Made by a program: the position numbers and the translations under genes
Assembly: GCF_001315105.1 (NCBI RefSeq)
Contig: NZ_BAZR01000010.1
Location: 1-64,000, forward strand
Direction of reading: 5' to 3'
From: Paenibacillus sp. JCM 10914
GTDB lineage: Bacteria; Bacillota; Bacilli; Paenibacillales; Paenibacillaceae
DNA length: 64,000 nucleotides
Shown here: piece by piece, positions 18,420 to 26,911 of the stretch
Numbering within the stretch: the first letter of the stretch is position 1
Layout of the letters: each line of letters starts with the position of its first letter
The notes under the pieces: model-generated
The model's input: the letters and a program-made list of their open reading frames with translations, nothing else
What the model was told of the DNA's origin: nothing
Databases searched by the model: none

Positions 18420-18720
18420 CATTCCGTTAATCACTTTATGAATCAATTGAGTTTTACTTATCACGATCAGGAGAAATAAAACGGTTCCATATCTGTTGGC
18501 GGAGCCAATGATAGAATTAATGGCCTGTTTAGAAGGAGAAGGGACGGTTCATATTTCCGGACAGTATGCTTAGCTTCGAGAAGGGTCCTTATCAATGAGA
18601 CTTATTCATTCTGAAAAAGGAGAGTATCACTTTAGTTTACCAGTGCTCATGGTCTATGAGAGGAAACAAGAACATTTATTCGATTTCGTCTATGTTCAAC
18701 AAATGCAAAGAACACGCCAC
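18420..18720 (+). pseudogene. Decayed gene remnant, AraC-type N-terminal domain-like
   Basis: No intact frame. In one frame, interrupted by a stop, one reads TVPYLLAEPMIELMACLEGE, GTVHISGQYA, LREGSLSMRLIHSEKGEYHF and SLPVLMVYERKQEHLFDFVY. This has the look of a ligand-sensing N-terminal domain of an AraC-type regulator, but the assignment is weak. The surrounding 18355-18800 stretch holds no other gene. Confidence 0.4.
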
Positions 18721-18799
18721 ATTAGCATGTTTTTTGCATCCCGTAGTGGTTCGTGAGTCGAATGATTTTTCACTCTTTCCAAGCGATCTGAGGATAAAT

Positions 18800-18862
18800 C
18801 GGCATACGCTGGAGATCGCATCGCTGGCAGCGATGCGATCAGGGTCGATCACCTAGGCTCCA
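18800..18862 (+). pseudogene. tRNA-Ala-like decayed copy 3
   Basis: The anticodon arm (GCATCGCTGGCAGCGATGC) and acceptor 3' strand (AGGCTCCA) are kept, the D arm is lost and two bases are missing from the T arm. Most degraded of the three long copies. It has the same hairpin and VOC remnant downstream as copy 2. Confidence 0.8.
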
Positions 18863-18883
18863 CCAAACATTTCAAGCGCACAC

Positions 18884-18918
18884 GCGCACACTCATTTATT
18901 AGAGTGTACGCGTTTTTT
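18884..18918 (+). terminator. Hairpin following tRNA-like copy 3
   Basis: GCGCACACTC - ATTTATTA - GAGTGTACGC then GTTTTTT; same hairpin family as at 13082 and 15250, with one A-C mismatch and one added loop base. Confidence 0.8.
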
Positions 18919-18941
18919 GTGTTTTCGGAAGAGGATATATT

Positions 18942-19225
18942 AATGAAACAAGTGAACAACGTAGGTGATTTTTTTGGGGTGGATTTGAAGTCGTTAGATG
19001 TTGATAATACCATAATCTTTTACCGGGCTCGGTTCGTAATTTAGAAATGAAAATTGGGGGTCACCGAAAGGAAACGGTGATTTTTCTGGAAATAATGCTA
19101 TTGGAGAAAATACCGATCTTCGCTCTCCGATCTACCCGCCTGGGATGGAACCGCATGCCAGTATCTATACTTAGTTGATCAAGTAGATGTTACTGAAGGA
19201 GCCGCAAGGTGCTGAAAAGACGTTG
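18942..19225 (+). pseudogene. VOC-family gene remnant (copy B)
   Basis: Begins MKQVNNVGDFFGVDLKSLDV, clearly homologous to the remnant at 15307. Broken frames continue with NENWGSPKGN, then DLRSPIYPPGMEPHASIY and LVDQVDVTEGAA. The last two are typical of the second half of a glyoxalase-fold domain (proline-rich loop, then VDDVD strand). Several frame changes and a stop make it non-functional. Confidence 0.7.
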
Positions 19226-19227
19226 CC

Positions 19228-19449
19228 TTATCGTTGATTTGACATTATATTTGAATCAATCTTTTGTGGGAATGTTTCTTCAAAGCGGTTTTTCTTATCG
19301 TATAAATCATACCATGCTTCTGCAATAAGATCGGGGTCTCCATCCGTACCCACCTTAATGAAGGTTCCAATTGATAAATGTCCAACATAAATGCCTGTAT
19401 CCTTTAACTCATTATAAAGATTTGTAGCATAATTGCGAAGACCTGCCAT
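19228..19449 (-). pseudogene. SDR-family C-terminal fragment
   Basis: 73 residues: AGLRNYATNLYNELKDTGIY, VGHLSIGTFIKVG and DPDLIAEAWYDLYDKKNRFE. This is the C-terminal third of a short-chain dehydrogenase; the cofactor-binding and catalytic parts are absent. It ends 17 nt from the stop of the complete SDR at 19467, on the same strand, so it is probably what is left after a deletion. Confidence 0.7.
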
Positions 19450-19466
19450 GACGATTCCGACATTAC

Positions 19467-20312
19467 CTAGTTCATCTTTCCTTCCAGTAATTTTATTGTA
19501 TTCCCATAAAGTTGTATCGCATTTTTTCGGTCAAAGGTTTTCTTCGTTAGACTTACTTCTTTTCGCTGGATATAAGCCGTCAACTGATTCTTTGGAGGAT
19601 TGTCCAACAATTCAATGATTGGAAGGACGGCTTTATCGACCGGTTTTCCGACTATTTTGAACAGGAGCTTCGCGATAGACCTAGTGACAGGATTTTTAAT
19701 GGAATTCATCATACCGTCAGTCGCTACAGCCCAAGGATTAAAGAGAACGTACTTGATCTTTTTAATCGTATCCTTGTTGGTAAAAGCAACACCGAGCAAA
19801 TCATTTAACCGGCTGCCATGAAATCCGGCTTTAGAGCCGTTATAATTTTTTTTGTTTTGGATATCATTTAGATCAACTGTCCCCTTCATGCCTGGTGCAC
19901 AAACGTTAACAATAACGGGCATTTCAGCTTTTTCTAATAGCTCTTTCAATCCGAAGCTAAGAATAAATCTACTTAAATATGCCAACCCGAAGTTAAATTC
20001 AAATCCTTCTTGTGTTTCCGTATATTCTTCTTTAATCGTGTGACTGGTTGCAGAGAACACGACCATATCTAGGGATTCAACCCTGTTCTTTACTTCCTCA
20101 ATTATACGCATGTTCTCTTTAACTAAACTCAAATTAGCTTGAAGAAATATAGTGCGATCTTCTGCTCCTATTTGTTTCGCCTCATTTAAGAATAGCTTGC
20201 CTTTAGCAATTGAACTGCCTACAACCATTACGCCATAGCCCATTTTTAAGTAGTGCGAAGCTACCCCTTTCCCGATTCCATCTGTTCCGCCTGTAATTAG
20301 TATTGTTTTCAT
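19467..20312 (-). CDS. Short-chain dehydrogenase/reductase (SDR 1)
   Basis: 281 residues. Rossmann-fold NAD(P)-dependent oxidoreductase: cofactor motif TGGTDGIGKG (residues 7-16), catalytic YxxxK in NYNGSKAG, and helices expected of the fold; substrate unknown. GGGAGGTAAC precedes the ATG. It is divergent from the TetR-type gene at 20531, with a perfect 18-bp palindrome between them. It is a paralogue of the SDR at 21299. Confidence 0.92.
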   Translation of the reverse strand: MKTILITGGTDGIGKGVASHYLKMGYGVMVVGSSIAKGKLFLNEAKQIGAEDRTIFLQANLSLVKENMRIIEEVKNRVESLDMVVFSATSHTIKEEYTETQEGFEFNFGLAYLSRFILSFGLKELLEKAEMPVIVNVCAPGMKGTVDLNDIQNKKNYNGSKAGFHGSRLNDLLGVAFTNKDTIKKIKYVLFNPWAVATDGMMNSIKNPVTRSIAKLLFKIVGKPVDKAVLPIIELLDNPPKNQLTAYIQRKEVSLTKKTFDRKNAIQLYGNTIKLLEGKMN

Positions 20313-20460
20313 TATTGTTACCTCCCGGTCTATTTGTTGTAGCGTTGTCGTATTGAAAATTGTTTATAAACTCCTCAAATGTGATATATTAAATAAACAT
20401 GTGTTGCTTTAATGAATATACAGCTAATATATGAGTAGAACAACCAACAATAAGGTGGGG

Positions 20461-20478
20461 ATGTTGCTATAGCAACAT
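20461..20478. promoter_or_regulatory. Candidate TetR operator (18-bp palindrome)
   Basis: ATGTTGCTATAGCAACAT reads the same on both strands. It lies between divergent SDR 1 and its TetR gene. A related site, TGTTGACTAGGCAACA, lies at 22153-22168 between SDR 2 and the second TetR gene. Confidence 0.65.
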
Positions 20479-20530
20479 TCATGAAAAATTGTCTAGCTGG
20501 GTTGAATACGCTAATGAAGAGGTGAATGAA

Positions 20531-21088
20531 GTGGGGACAAAAGTCAGGAATTTAAGGATGACTCGAACAAAGCAGTCTTTGATTGATGCTTTTATTAAAC
20601 TAGTAAATGAAAAGGACTTTGAACAAATAACAATTGCTGATTTAGCAGAAGGAGCTCAAGTGAATCGAGCTACTTTCTATGCGCACTTTAATGATAAATA
20701 TGAATTACTGGACTACCTCGTGGGAGATACTGCCTCGACTGCAATCGTAAATCGAACGAAAGGCGAGGTGGAATTCAATGAGGAGGGCATTACTCAACTT
20801 GTCTTGGCAATATGCGATTTCTATCAACAGCCAGATGTCGATTGCCGCAGAAGCTATATAACCTTGGTTGTACCGCAATTGAAAGACAAAGCTATTTCGG
20901 AATTAAAAGCTTATTTGTTGAAAGCCTTACCCTCCCATTGTTCAGCGGATGAAATCGTTCTTTACTCAGCTCTCATTGCACAGATGATTCATGAAAGTGC
21001 ATCTCAATGGGCCTCAGGGAATACAGCTTTAGATAAAGAGGATATTGCCAAGAAGGTTGCATTATTAGTACTTCATGGCTTTCAGTAA
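20531..21088 (+). CDS. TetR-family regulator 1
   Basis: 185 residues from the GTG at 20531, chosen because GAGGTG lies six nt before it; an upstream TTG at 20489 has no ribosome-binding site. TetR DNA-binding domain: RTKQSLIDAFIKLVNEKDFE, QITIADLAEGAQVNRATFYA, HFNDKYELLDYLV. It is paralogous to the regulator at 22289 (LNRATFYNHYQDKYEW) and, like it, is divergent from an SDR gene. Probable autoregulator and repressor of SDR 1. Confidence 0.9.
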   Translation: MGTKVRNLRMTRTKQSLIDAFIKLVNEKDFEQITIADLAEGAQVNRATFYAHFNDKYELLDYLVGDTASTAIVNRTKGEVEFNEEGITQLVLAICDFYQQPDVDCRRSYITLVVPQLKDKAISELKAYLLKALPSHCSADEIVLYSALIAQMIHESASQWASGNTALDKEDIAKKVALLVLHGFQ

Positions 21089-21246
21089 AAGTGGATATTA
21101 GATTCACTACATGACGTCGCTGAAAAGAACAGAAAAACGCCAATTCTTGGCTTATGATCCATTGCTGCCTGCTTCAGAGTTGCGTCTTAAAAAGTAGAGT
21201 ATCTGCACGGCGTAGCGGAGAGGGCGAAGCGTCTCCCAGCAGCAAA

Positions 21247-21294
21247 AGGGCATCTCGCAAGATCTAAAGATCTTATGAGACACCCTCTTTTTTT
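21247..21294. terminator. Terminator between TetR 1 and SDR 2
   Basis: AGGGCATCTCGCAAGATC and GATCTTATGAGACACCCT form a long stem with a TAAA loop, followed by T7. It lies between convergent genes and could serve both. Confidence 0.8.
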
Positions 21295-21298
21295 GGCA

Positions 21299-22116
21299 TT
21301 ACAGGATGTGTTGGGTCAAACGATATAACTTCATCGCATCCTGCTTATTAAGAGTAGGAAGCGACAGATCGACGGCTTTAGTCCGGTCCCAGGCAATCAG
21401 TGGCTGCGATGGAGGGTTATCCATCAGTTTGATAATAGGCCCGATACTCTTATCCACCGGCTGAGCGAAGAGCTTCCCCATGACGTGCAAGATGGTTTTA
21501 AACGGTTGAGCCAAGTGATTCGTGCCACTATGAGTATATCCGGGATGATTAAGAATGAAGCGTGTTTTTGCGTTCTTATTGTTCTCGGCGTAGGCGACTC
21601 CAAGCAGGTCGTTCGCTCGCCCTCCCTGCAGGGTAGCTTCAGCACTCCATACTTGTGTTGAAGATTGAGGTCATTCCAATGAATTTCTCCTTTTGTCATC
21701 CCGGTACCGCCGATGCTTACAATAACAGGATGGTTCCCGCGCTCCAGCAATTCCGTCAAACCGTAGCTCAGAACAAATCGGCTGATATAGTAGAGAGCAA
21801 ACGTGCTCTCATATCCATCCGGAGTTAATTTGCGTTTGGGAAATTGTTGCATCGCTGTGAGAACCAGTCCGTCAAGCGACTCATGCCGTTCTCGAACCTC
21901 TTGAATGACACGACGATTTTCCGACAAAGATAATAGATCAGCTTGAATAAAGGAGGCGCGGTTTGCAGCACCCAAACGTGCCGCCTCGTCCAGAAATTCT
22001 TGTCCCCTGAGACGGTTGCTTCCGGTAACGGTCACTTTACTCCCTTGGCGCAAATAGTGAATGGCAAGCCCTTTGCCCATTCCGGAAGTACCCCCTGCTA
22101 TGAATAAGTCTTGCAT
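21299..22116 (-). pseudogene. Short-chain dehydrogenase/reductase (SDR 2), one-base frameshift
   Basis: Repaired length about 272 residues: MQDLFIAGGTSGMGKGLAIH (cofactor motif GGTSGMGKG), YISRFVLSYGLTELLERGNH, then after the break TLQGGRANDLLGVAYAENNK and TRFILNHPGYTHSGTN. The frame breaks at 21637, where one base is missing. Start at 22116 has AAGGAG 8-9 nt upstream. In the position of YxxxK the repaired sequence reads KYGVLKAT, so Tyr and Lys are present but one residue further apart than the canonical spacing (YGVLK gives Y-x3-K), which is acceptable. Paralogue of SDR 1. Confidence 0.85.
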
Positions 22117-22152
22117 TCTCCCCACTCCTTGCATATGAATTAAAACTATATA

Positions 22153-22258
22153 TGTTGACTAGGCAACAACTGTCAATTAATATACTAATAGCAATATCCA
22201 ATACGAATCAATAAGCAGTGTTGCTGATTCGTTGTGTAAACAACAATTTGACTCAATT
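22153..22258. promoter_or_regulatory. Control region between SDR 2 and TetR 2
   Basis: Holds TGTTGACTAGGCAACA (22153-22168), similar in ends and length to the palindrome at 20461, and a second inverted repeat GTTGT-GTAA-ACAAC (22231-22244). Both are plausible binding sites of the TetR protein encoded at 22289. Confidence 0.5.
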
Positions 22259-22288
22259 GTGATTTATCCGGAAGGGAGATGATAAGAT

Positions 22289-22882
22289 ATGAGTTTAGCC
22301 AATCCTAGTGACCCTCGAGCGAGACGGACGAGAAAATATATTCAAAATGCATTCACGGATTTACTTGCGGAAAAGGACTTTGAAGCCATCTCCATTCAAG
22401 ATATTATGGACCGGGCTGGGTTGAATCGCGCAACCTTCTATAATCACTACCAGGATAAATATGAATGGTTAGAGTTAACCCTGAATGAAGCGTTTACGGA
22501 TATTTTATCAACATGGATTCCTCCAGGTACAGTAATGCAGGGTCCCGAGTTGTTGCGCAGGTTAATGATGGCTGTTTGCGAATGGCAGATTGAAACGACG
22601 AAGCGGTTAAATTCGCGGCGCACGCTGTCGCATATGATGGAGGAAGTGGCCAAACAACAGCTGTACAATGTCATTATCTCTTGCTTGACGAACGTCAAAG
22701 ACATTCCGGTGCAAGAACAGAGAACATTGGAAAGGAGCGCAACGATGATTAGCTGGTCGATTTACGGTGTGATCGTGAAATGGAGCCATACGCAGGAGGA
22801 GCCGGCCGAAGTCTTGATTGAACAAGTGCTTCCTATTCTGATGTCCAACTTACGTACGCTTGATTTCATGGATGGAGAGTGA
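22289..22882 (+). CDS. TetR-family regulator 2
   Basis: 197 residues. DNA-binding domain RRTRKYIQNAFTDLLAEKDF, EAISIQDIMDRAGLNRATFY and NHYQDKYEWLELTL, then a helical C-terminal domain with no recognisable ligand signature. AAGGGAGATG precedes the ATG. Divergent from SDR 2, which it likely represses; paralogue of TetR 1. Confidence 0.92.
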   Translation: MSLANPSDPRARRTRKYIQNAFTDLLAEKDFEAISIQDIMDRAGLNRATFYNHYQDKYEWLELTLNEAFTDILSTWIPPGTVMQGPELLRRLMMAVCEWQIETTKRLNSRRTLSHMMEEVAKQQLYNVIISCLTNVKDIPVQEQRTLERSATMISWSIYGVIVKWSHTQEEPAEVLIEQVLPILMSNLRTLDFMDGE

Positions 22883-22963
22883 GAAGAGAACGAATTACAC
22901 TTTTCGGTTGGACTTGGCTAACTCGGGGAAATAAAAGACAGAGCGGCAAATGTATACATACCG

Positions 22964-22992
22964 AAAGAACGGCGGAGACGCTGTTCTTTTTT
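22964..22992 (+). terminator. Terminator after TetR 2
   Basis: AAAGAACGGCG - GAGA - CGCTGTTCTTT with one wobble pair and a T6 run. Confidence 0.75.
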
Positions 22993-23162
22993 GTGTTTCC
23001 GGCAGTAACTTCAAGGTTGTCCGTATCATTGCTAGGGTAACGGTATATGACATAAGTCGAAAGCACAATATAATCCAATCTGTGGCCTACCATGTTAACG
23101 GGATACCTCTTTGCGGGGCATCCCGTTATTTAGTTCCACAGATTATTTGAGAAAGGAAAACA

Positions 23163-23215
23163 TTGACAGTGTAAATAATGTAAAGTAAACTTTACGTAAA
23201 TCTTACTTTACATTA
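23163..23215. promoter_or_regulatory. Promoter and operator of the XRE regulator gene
   Basis: TTGACA (23163-23168), 17-nt spacer, TAAACT (23186-23191). Overlapping it is a perfect 13-bp inverted repeat, TAATGTAAAGTAA (23176-23188) and TTACTTTACATTA (23203-23215), with a central TTTACGTAAA palindrome (23191-23200 region). Repressor binding here would cover the -10 and start of transcription, so autoregulation by the XRE protein is likely. Confidence 0.7.
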
Positions 23216-23241
23216 TGATTACCGCATTTGGAGGGGTTTGC

Positions 23242-23448
23242 ATTAAAAATTATATCCGGTCATTGCGCAACGAGCATGGCATGACGCAAGAGCAACTGGG
23301 GGAGATCATTGGAGTCTCTCGGCAATCGGTCATAGCGATCGAAACGATGAAATACAATCCGTCGCTGGAACTCGCTTTCAAAATCGCAAAAGCGTTCCAC
23401 ATGCAAATCGAGGAAGTATTCGTATTTGAAGAAAAGGAGGAGAAGTAG
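23242..23448 (+). CDS. XRE-family helix-turn-helix regulator, probable ATT start
   Basis: 68 residues if translation starts at the ATT at 23242: (M)KNYIRSLRNEHGMTQEQLGE, IIGVSRQSVIAIE, YNPSLELAFKIAKAFHMQIE. This is a compact Cro/CI-type DNA-binding protein of the YozG-like class. Homologues begin MKN/MKxxIRxLR, exactly at this ATT, and an ideal GGAGGGG site lies five nt upstream. The only in-frame ATG (23215) overlaps the operator arm and would add nine atypical residues. The stop is followed directly by the ATG of a membrane protein gene, the usual two-gene arrangement for this class. Confidence 0.85.
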   Translation: MKNYIRSLRNEHGMTQEQLGEIIGVSRQSVIAIETMKYNPSLELAFKIAKAFHMQIEEVFVFEEKEEK

Positions 23449-23943
23449 ATGGTATACGTAGGTATATATGGAGGTCTGTTGTTTGGGATTGCAGGTTGGT
23501 ATTTCGGCAGGCGAGCCGCGGCCAAAAATAACGGTCTGGATGAGATGCGCGCCTATATAGTAGCCAAGTCTCGCTCGATCTCATGGTACTTCACGATTGC
23601 GGCGATCTCTGTGCTGTTGTCACTGGAAATATTCGGCCTGTCCATTGGTACAATTCCGTCGTTGGCGATTCTGATGTTCGTTCATCTGGGTAGCTGGGGG
23701 CTGACTTCCCTCATCCTACATGCTCGTATGACAAACGATCCCGACGAGACGGGCAAAGGCAAGCTTCAGCTCGTGCAGGGCATTGCAATCGGCGTATCGA
23801 TTCTGATCCTGTTTGCCATCATCTCTGTTCTATCAGGCGACTGGCGTTTCCTGCTTGCGGCTATCCCGATCGTTCTGCTGAACGTGATCATTATTATTTC
23901 CGTTCGGAGGAAGCATGCAGGAAGCGGGAAGGCGAACAGCTAA
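23449..23943 (+). CDS. Membrane protein paired with XRE regulator
   Basis: 164 residues with about five hydrophobic segments (VGIYGGLLFGIAGWYFG, ISWYFTIAAISVLLSLEIFG, IPSLAILMFVHLGSWGLTSL, GIAIGVSILILFAIISVLSG, FLLAAIPIVLLNVIIIISV). Function not recognised. AAAAGGAGGAGAAG precedes the ATG, which abuts the regulator's stop codon, so the two are co-translated. In such pairs the membrane protein often modulates or is controlled by the regulator (inference). Confidence 0.82.
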   Translation: MVYVGIYGGLLFGIAGWYFGRRAAAKNNGLDEMRAYIVAKSRSISWYFTIAAISVLLSLEIFGLSIGTIPSLAILMFVHLGSWGLTSLILHARMTNDPDETGKGKLQLVQGIAIGVSILILFAIISVLSGDWRFLLAAIPIVLLNVIIIISVRRKHAGSGKANS

Positions 23944-24070
23944 TAAGCTTGACCGCATCATGCATATTAAATAAGATTGAATCTCGGGAAGATGTGTATA
24001 TCATACGAATGCCCTTGTATGGTTCGATGGATTTTTGGCGACCAGAGACAGGGGGAATGGGGGACTGTTG

Positions 24071-24721
24071 ATGACCATCAACGTAATCATTGCGGATGAC
24101 AATGCCTTTGTTCGGGAAGGGTTGAAGATTATTCTGACTTCCTTCCAAGAATTCGAGGTGCTTGCCGCTGTACATAACGGGGAAGAGGCGGTGGCCTATT
24201 GCAACCAGCACAGTGTGGATGTGGCCTTGCTTGATATTCAAATGCCTGTCATGAGTGGTGTGGAAGCTGCCAAGCGGATTACCGAAAGTACCCAGACCAA
24301 ATCCCTCATACTCACCACATTTGATGATGAAGCGATTATCGTCGATGCGATCAAGAACGGCGCCAAAGGCTATTTGTTGAAGAATAACGATCCTGAGCGC
24401 ATTCGGGATGCGATCATTGCCGTTTACAACGGACACAATGTGCTGCAGGAGACCGTTTTCGAAAAGCTGAAGACCGGATGGGTCCCCGAGAAAAACGTGA
24501 ACGAAATCCAGGAGAGCAAAATCGATCGCAGTTTGTTCACAAACCGAGAGCTTGATATCATGTCCCTCATATCCAAAGGACTATCCAATCGGGAAATTTC
24601 CAAGGAATTGTTCTTGTCAGAGGGGACCGTAGCCAATCATATTACATCCATATTGGGCAAGACTGCCTTGGATCACCGAACCCAGATCGCCATCTATTAC
24701 CTTACGGGAAAAGGAAGATGA
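24071..24721 (+). CDS. NarL/FixJ-family response regulator (LnrK-like)
   Basis: 216 residues from the ATG at 24071. Receiver domain with acidic pocket DD (9-10), phospho-acceptor D55 (VALLDIQMPVMSG) and K in GAKGYLLK; C-terminal LuxR-type helix-turn-helix NRELDIMSLISKGLSNREIS, SEGTVANHITSILGK. The stop overlaps the kinase start (ATGA at 24718). With the downstream kinase, ATPase and two ABC-2 permeases the set matches the plan of Bacillus LnrJKLMN (YfiJKLMN), though the regulator comes first here. Confidence 0.93.
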   Translation: MTINVIIADDNAFVREGLKIILTSFQEFEVLAAVHNGEEAVAYCNQHSVDVALLDIQMPVMSGVEAAKRITESTQTKSLILTTFDDEAIIVDAIKNGAKGYLLKNNDPERIRDAIIAVYNGHNVLQETVFEKLKTGWVPEKNVNEIQESKIDRSLFTNRELDIMSLISKGLSNREISKELFLSEGTVANHITSILGKTALDHRTQIAIYYLTGKGR

Positions 24722-25847
24722 GCGCCATGCAAGGAAACAATCAAGAACTTTGGGCGATTGGCTATAAAGTTGTCTTGTCGCTCTTCATGATCACCTTGAT
24801 GACCTTGGAAAGCATGGCCTTATCGCCTTGGTATATTCTCGTCGTGCTGCTCTTTTTTTGTTTAAACCTGAGCGTATTTTTGCTGAAAAACAAGCTGATG
24901 AAACAAGGGGTCTTGCTCTTGTCTCTTTTGCTTCTTCTGATTTCTTCTTACTTGATTGATCCGCTGTTCATGCTGTTGTTTCCGATTAACGTATATGAAT
25001 GGATGGGGTATCATACGAAGAAAAGCATCATCGGCCTGATACCCGCGGCCATTCCCGTGCTCTTCCTTCCCGCCGAAACTTATCTTCCTATGGCTTCATT
25101 GCCTTGGTCAGTTTCTTGTTCCATGCCTTGCTCACCCAACATCTGCGTCGAGTCGCCGACTGCCGCGAAGAAATCGACACGTTGCGGGAACGGGTGGATA
25201 CCTTGAACCAGAGTCTGGACGAAAGCAACGCCTATATCCGGCAATCGGAATACGTCATCAAGCTGGAGGAACGCAATCGAATCTCGCAGGATATTCACGA
25301 TCAAATCGGCCATGCGATGACCGGTGCCTTGATGCAGATGGAAGCCTCTAAACGGCTGCTGCAGACCGATCCCGTGAAATCGAAAGAACTGCTCGATAAT
25401 GCGATCCAAATCTCTAAGGACGGGATTGAAAGCATTCGTCTGGTTCTCAAAAATATGAAACCTCCGCGCGAACAACTGGGCATTCATCGGATGAAACGTA
25501 TCGTGGATGAATTTTCTGCGCGTCACACAATCAAGGCTGTTCTGACCCATGAGGGAGATCTCGATTACATCACCGCGAACCATTGGCACATTCTAATGAC
25601 GAATACGCAGGAAGCGATGACCAATGTGCTGAAATATTCGCAAGCATCCGGCGTGAAAATCCACATCCAAGTGATGAATCGCTTGATTCGTCTCGCCATA
25701 TCCGACAACGGGCAAGGCGCCCGCAAAGTGATTAAAGGACTCGGGATCATCGGCATGGAGGAAAGAGCCGCCCGGGTGAACGGGACCGTCATCGCGGACG
25801 GTTCCCAAGGGTTTTCCGTTACCACGCTCCTTCCTTATCAAAAATGA
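24718..25847 (+). pseudogene. Sensor histidine kinase (LnrJ-like), one-base frameshift
   Basis: Repaired length about 376 residues. N-terminal half has several membrane segments (KVVLSLFMITLMTLESMALS, WYILVVLLFFCLNLSVFLL, LLLLLISSYLIDPLFMLLF), then a coiled linker, the HisKA_3 phospho-acceptor box LEERNRISQDIHDQIGHAMT and an ATPase domain (NTQEAMTNVLKYSQASGVKI, LAISDNGQGARKVIKGLGII). The frame breaks at 25085-25086, where TTT has become TT; the repaired join is ETYLSSYGFIALVSF. Upstream and downstream domains are otherwise sound. Confidence 0.88.
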
Positions 25848-25865
25848 ATGAAGATTCTCATGTTT

Positions 25866-25909
25866 AAGGGATGAACTTGTGCACTGTCGCAGGTACATCC
25901 CTTTTTTTA
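25866..25909 (+). terminator. Hairpin between the two-component genes and the ABC genes
   Basis: AAGGGATG ... CATCCCTT with an internal weaker pairing and a T7 run. It may partly separate transcription of the two-component genes from the transporter. Confidence 0.6.
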
Positions 25910-25947
25910 TAATGAAAACAAGCAGAAACGAGATGGGAGTGTTCAAC

Positions 25948-26882
25948 GTGAATGTGTTGGAAATCAAACAACTAACGAAAAAATTCGGCGATTTTATCGC
26001 CGTGGACAGGATTTCATTGGAAGTGAAGGAAGGGGAAATCTTTGGCTTCCTGGGCGCGAACGGCGCCGGTAAAAGCACGACGATCAACATGATCGCTTCC
26101 TTGTTGCGAAAAACCAAAGGGGAAATTGAAATCTTGGGCAAGACCCTAAGCGGTCACAGTAAATTTGCCAAGTCCAATATCGGGATTGTGCCGCAGGAAC
26201 TTGCGATCTACGAGGACATGACGGCTTATGAGAATGTTCACTTTTTTGCCGGGTTGTACGGACTGAGAGGCTCCTTGTTAAAAGAACGAACAATCGAAGC
26301 GCTCGCCTTCGTCGGCTTGAGCGACAAATTGTCCGCCTACCCCAAAACGTTCTCAGGCGGGATGAAACGAAGATTGAACATTGCTTGCGCCATTGCGCAC
26401 AAACCCAAGCTGCTCATTATGGACGAGCCGACCGTGGGCATTGATCCCCAATCGCGAAATTATATTCTACAATCCGTCAAGAAGCTCAATCGCAACGGCA
26501 TCACGGTCGTGTACACCAGCCATTACATGGAAGAGGTCGAAGAATTGTGCACCCGTATTGCCATCATCGATCACGGAAAGATCATTGCGGAGGGGACGAA
26601 GAAAGAACTGAAAACGCTCGTGACGCATGAGAAAAACTTGTGGATCGAAGTCCGCTCGACCGAACCGCCGCATCCGGACATCTTGAAGGGCATTCCGGGA
26701 ATCCACGAGGTGACCGTTGAAGAGCGGATGGTGAAAGTACGTTCCGACGTTGAGGTACACAATCTCAATCAAATCATTCAAACCTTGATCGAGAATCAGC
26801 TTGAGATTCGTTCGGTGAAAGAACAGGAGCCCAACCTGGAGTCCGTCTTCTTGACCTTGACCGGCAGAAGCTGCGTGACTGA
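25948..26882 (+). pseudogene. ABC transporter ATPase (LnrL-like), frameshift at extreme C-terminus
   Basis: About 311 residues when repaired. ABC2-type exporter ATPase: LEIKQLTKKFGDFIAVDRIS, Walker A GANGAGKST, Q-loop GIVPQELAIYEDMTAYENV, signature FSGGMKRRLNIACAIAH, Walker B LLIMDEPTVGID, H-loop YTSHYMEEVEELC. The native end is VFLTLTGRKLRD; here AAA has become AA at 26868-26869, so the frame runs on into the next gene with an unnatural tail. Because all ATPase motifs precede the break, the product could still work. GTG at 25948 has GGGAGTG upstream. Confidence 0.88.
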
Positions 26883-26911
26883 CTCGGTATGGAGAAAAGG
26901 AGATGAGATCG

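Noticed and set aside
26903..26911. First ATG of the LnrM-like permease
   Set aside because: It overlaps the end of the AAAAGGAG site; the ATG at 26912 has correct spacing.
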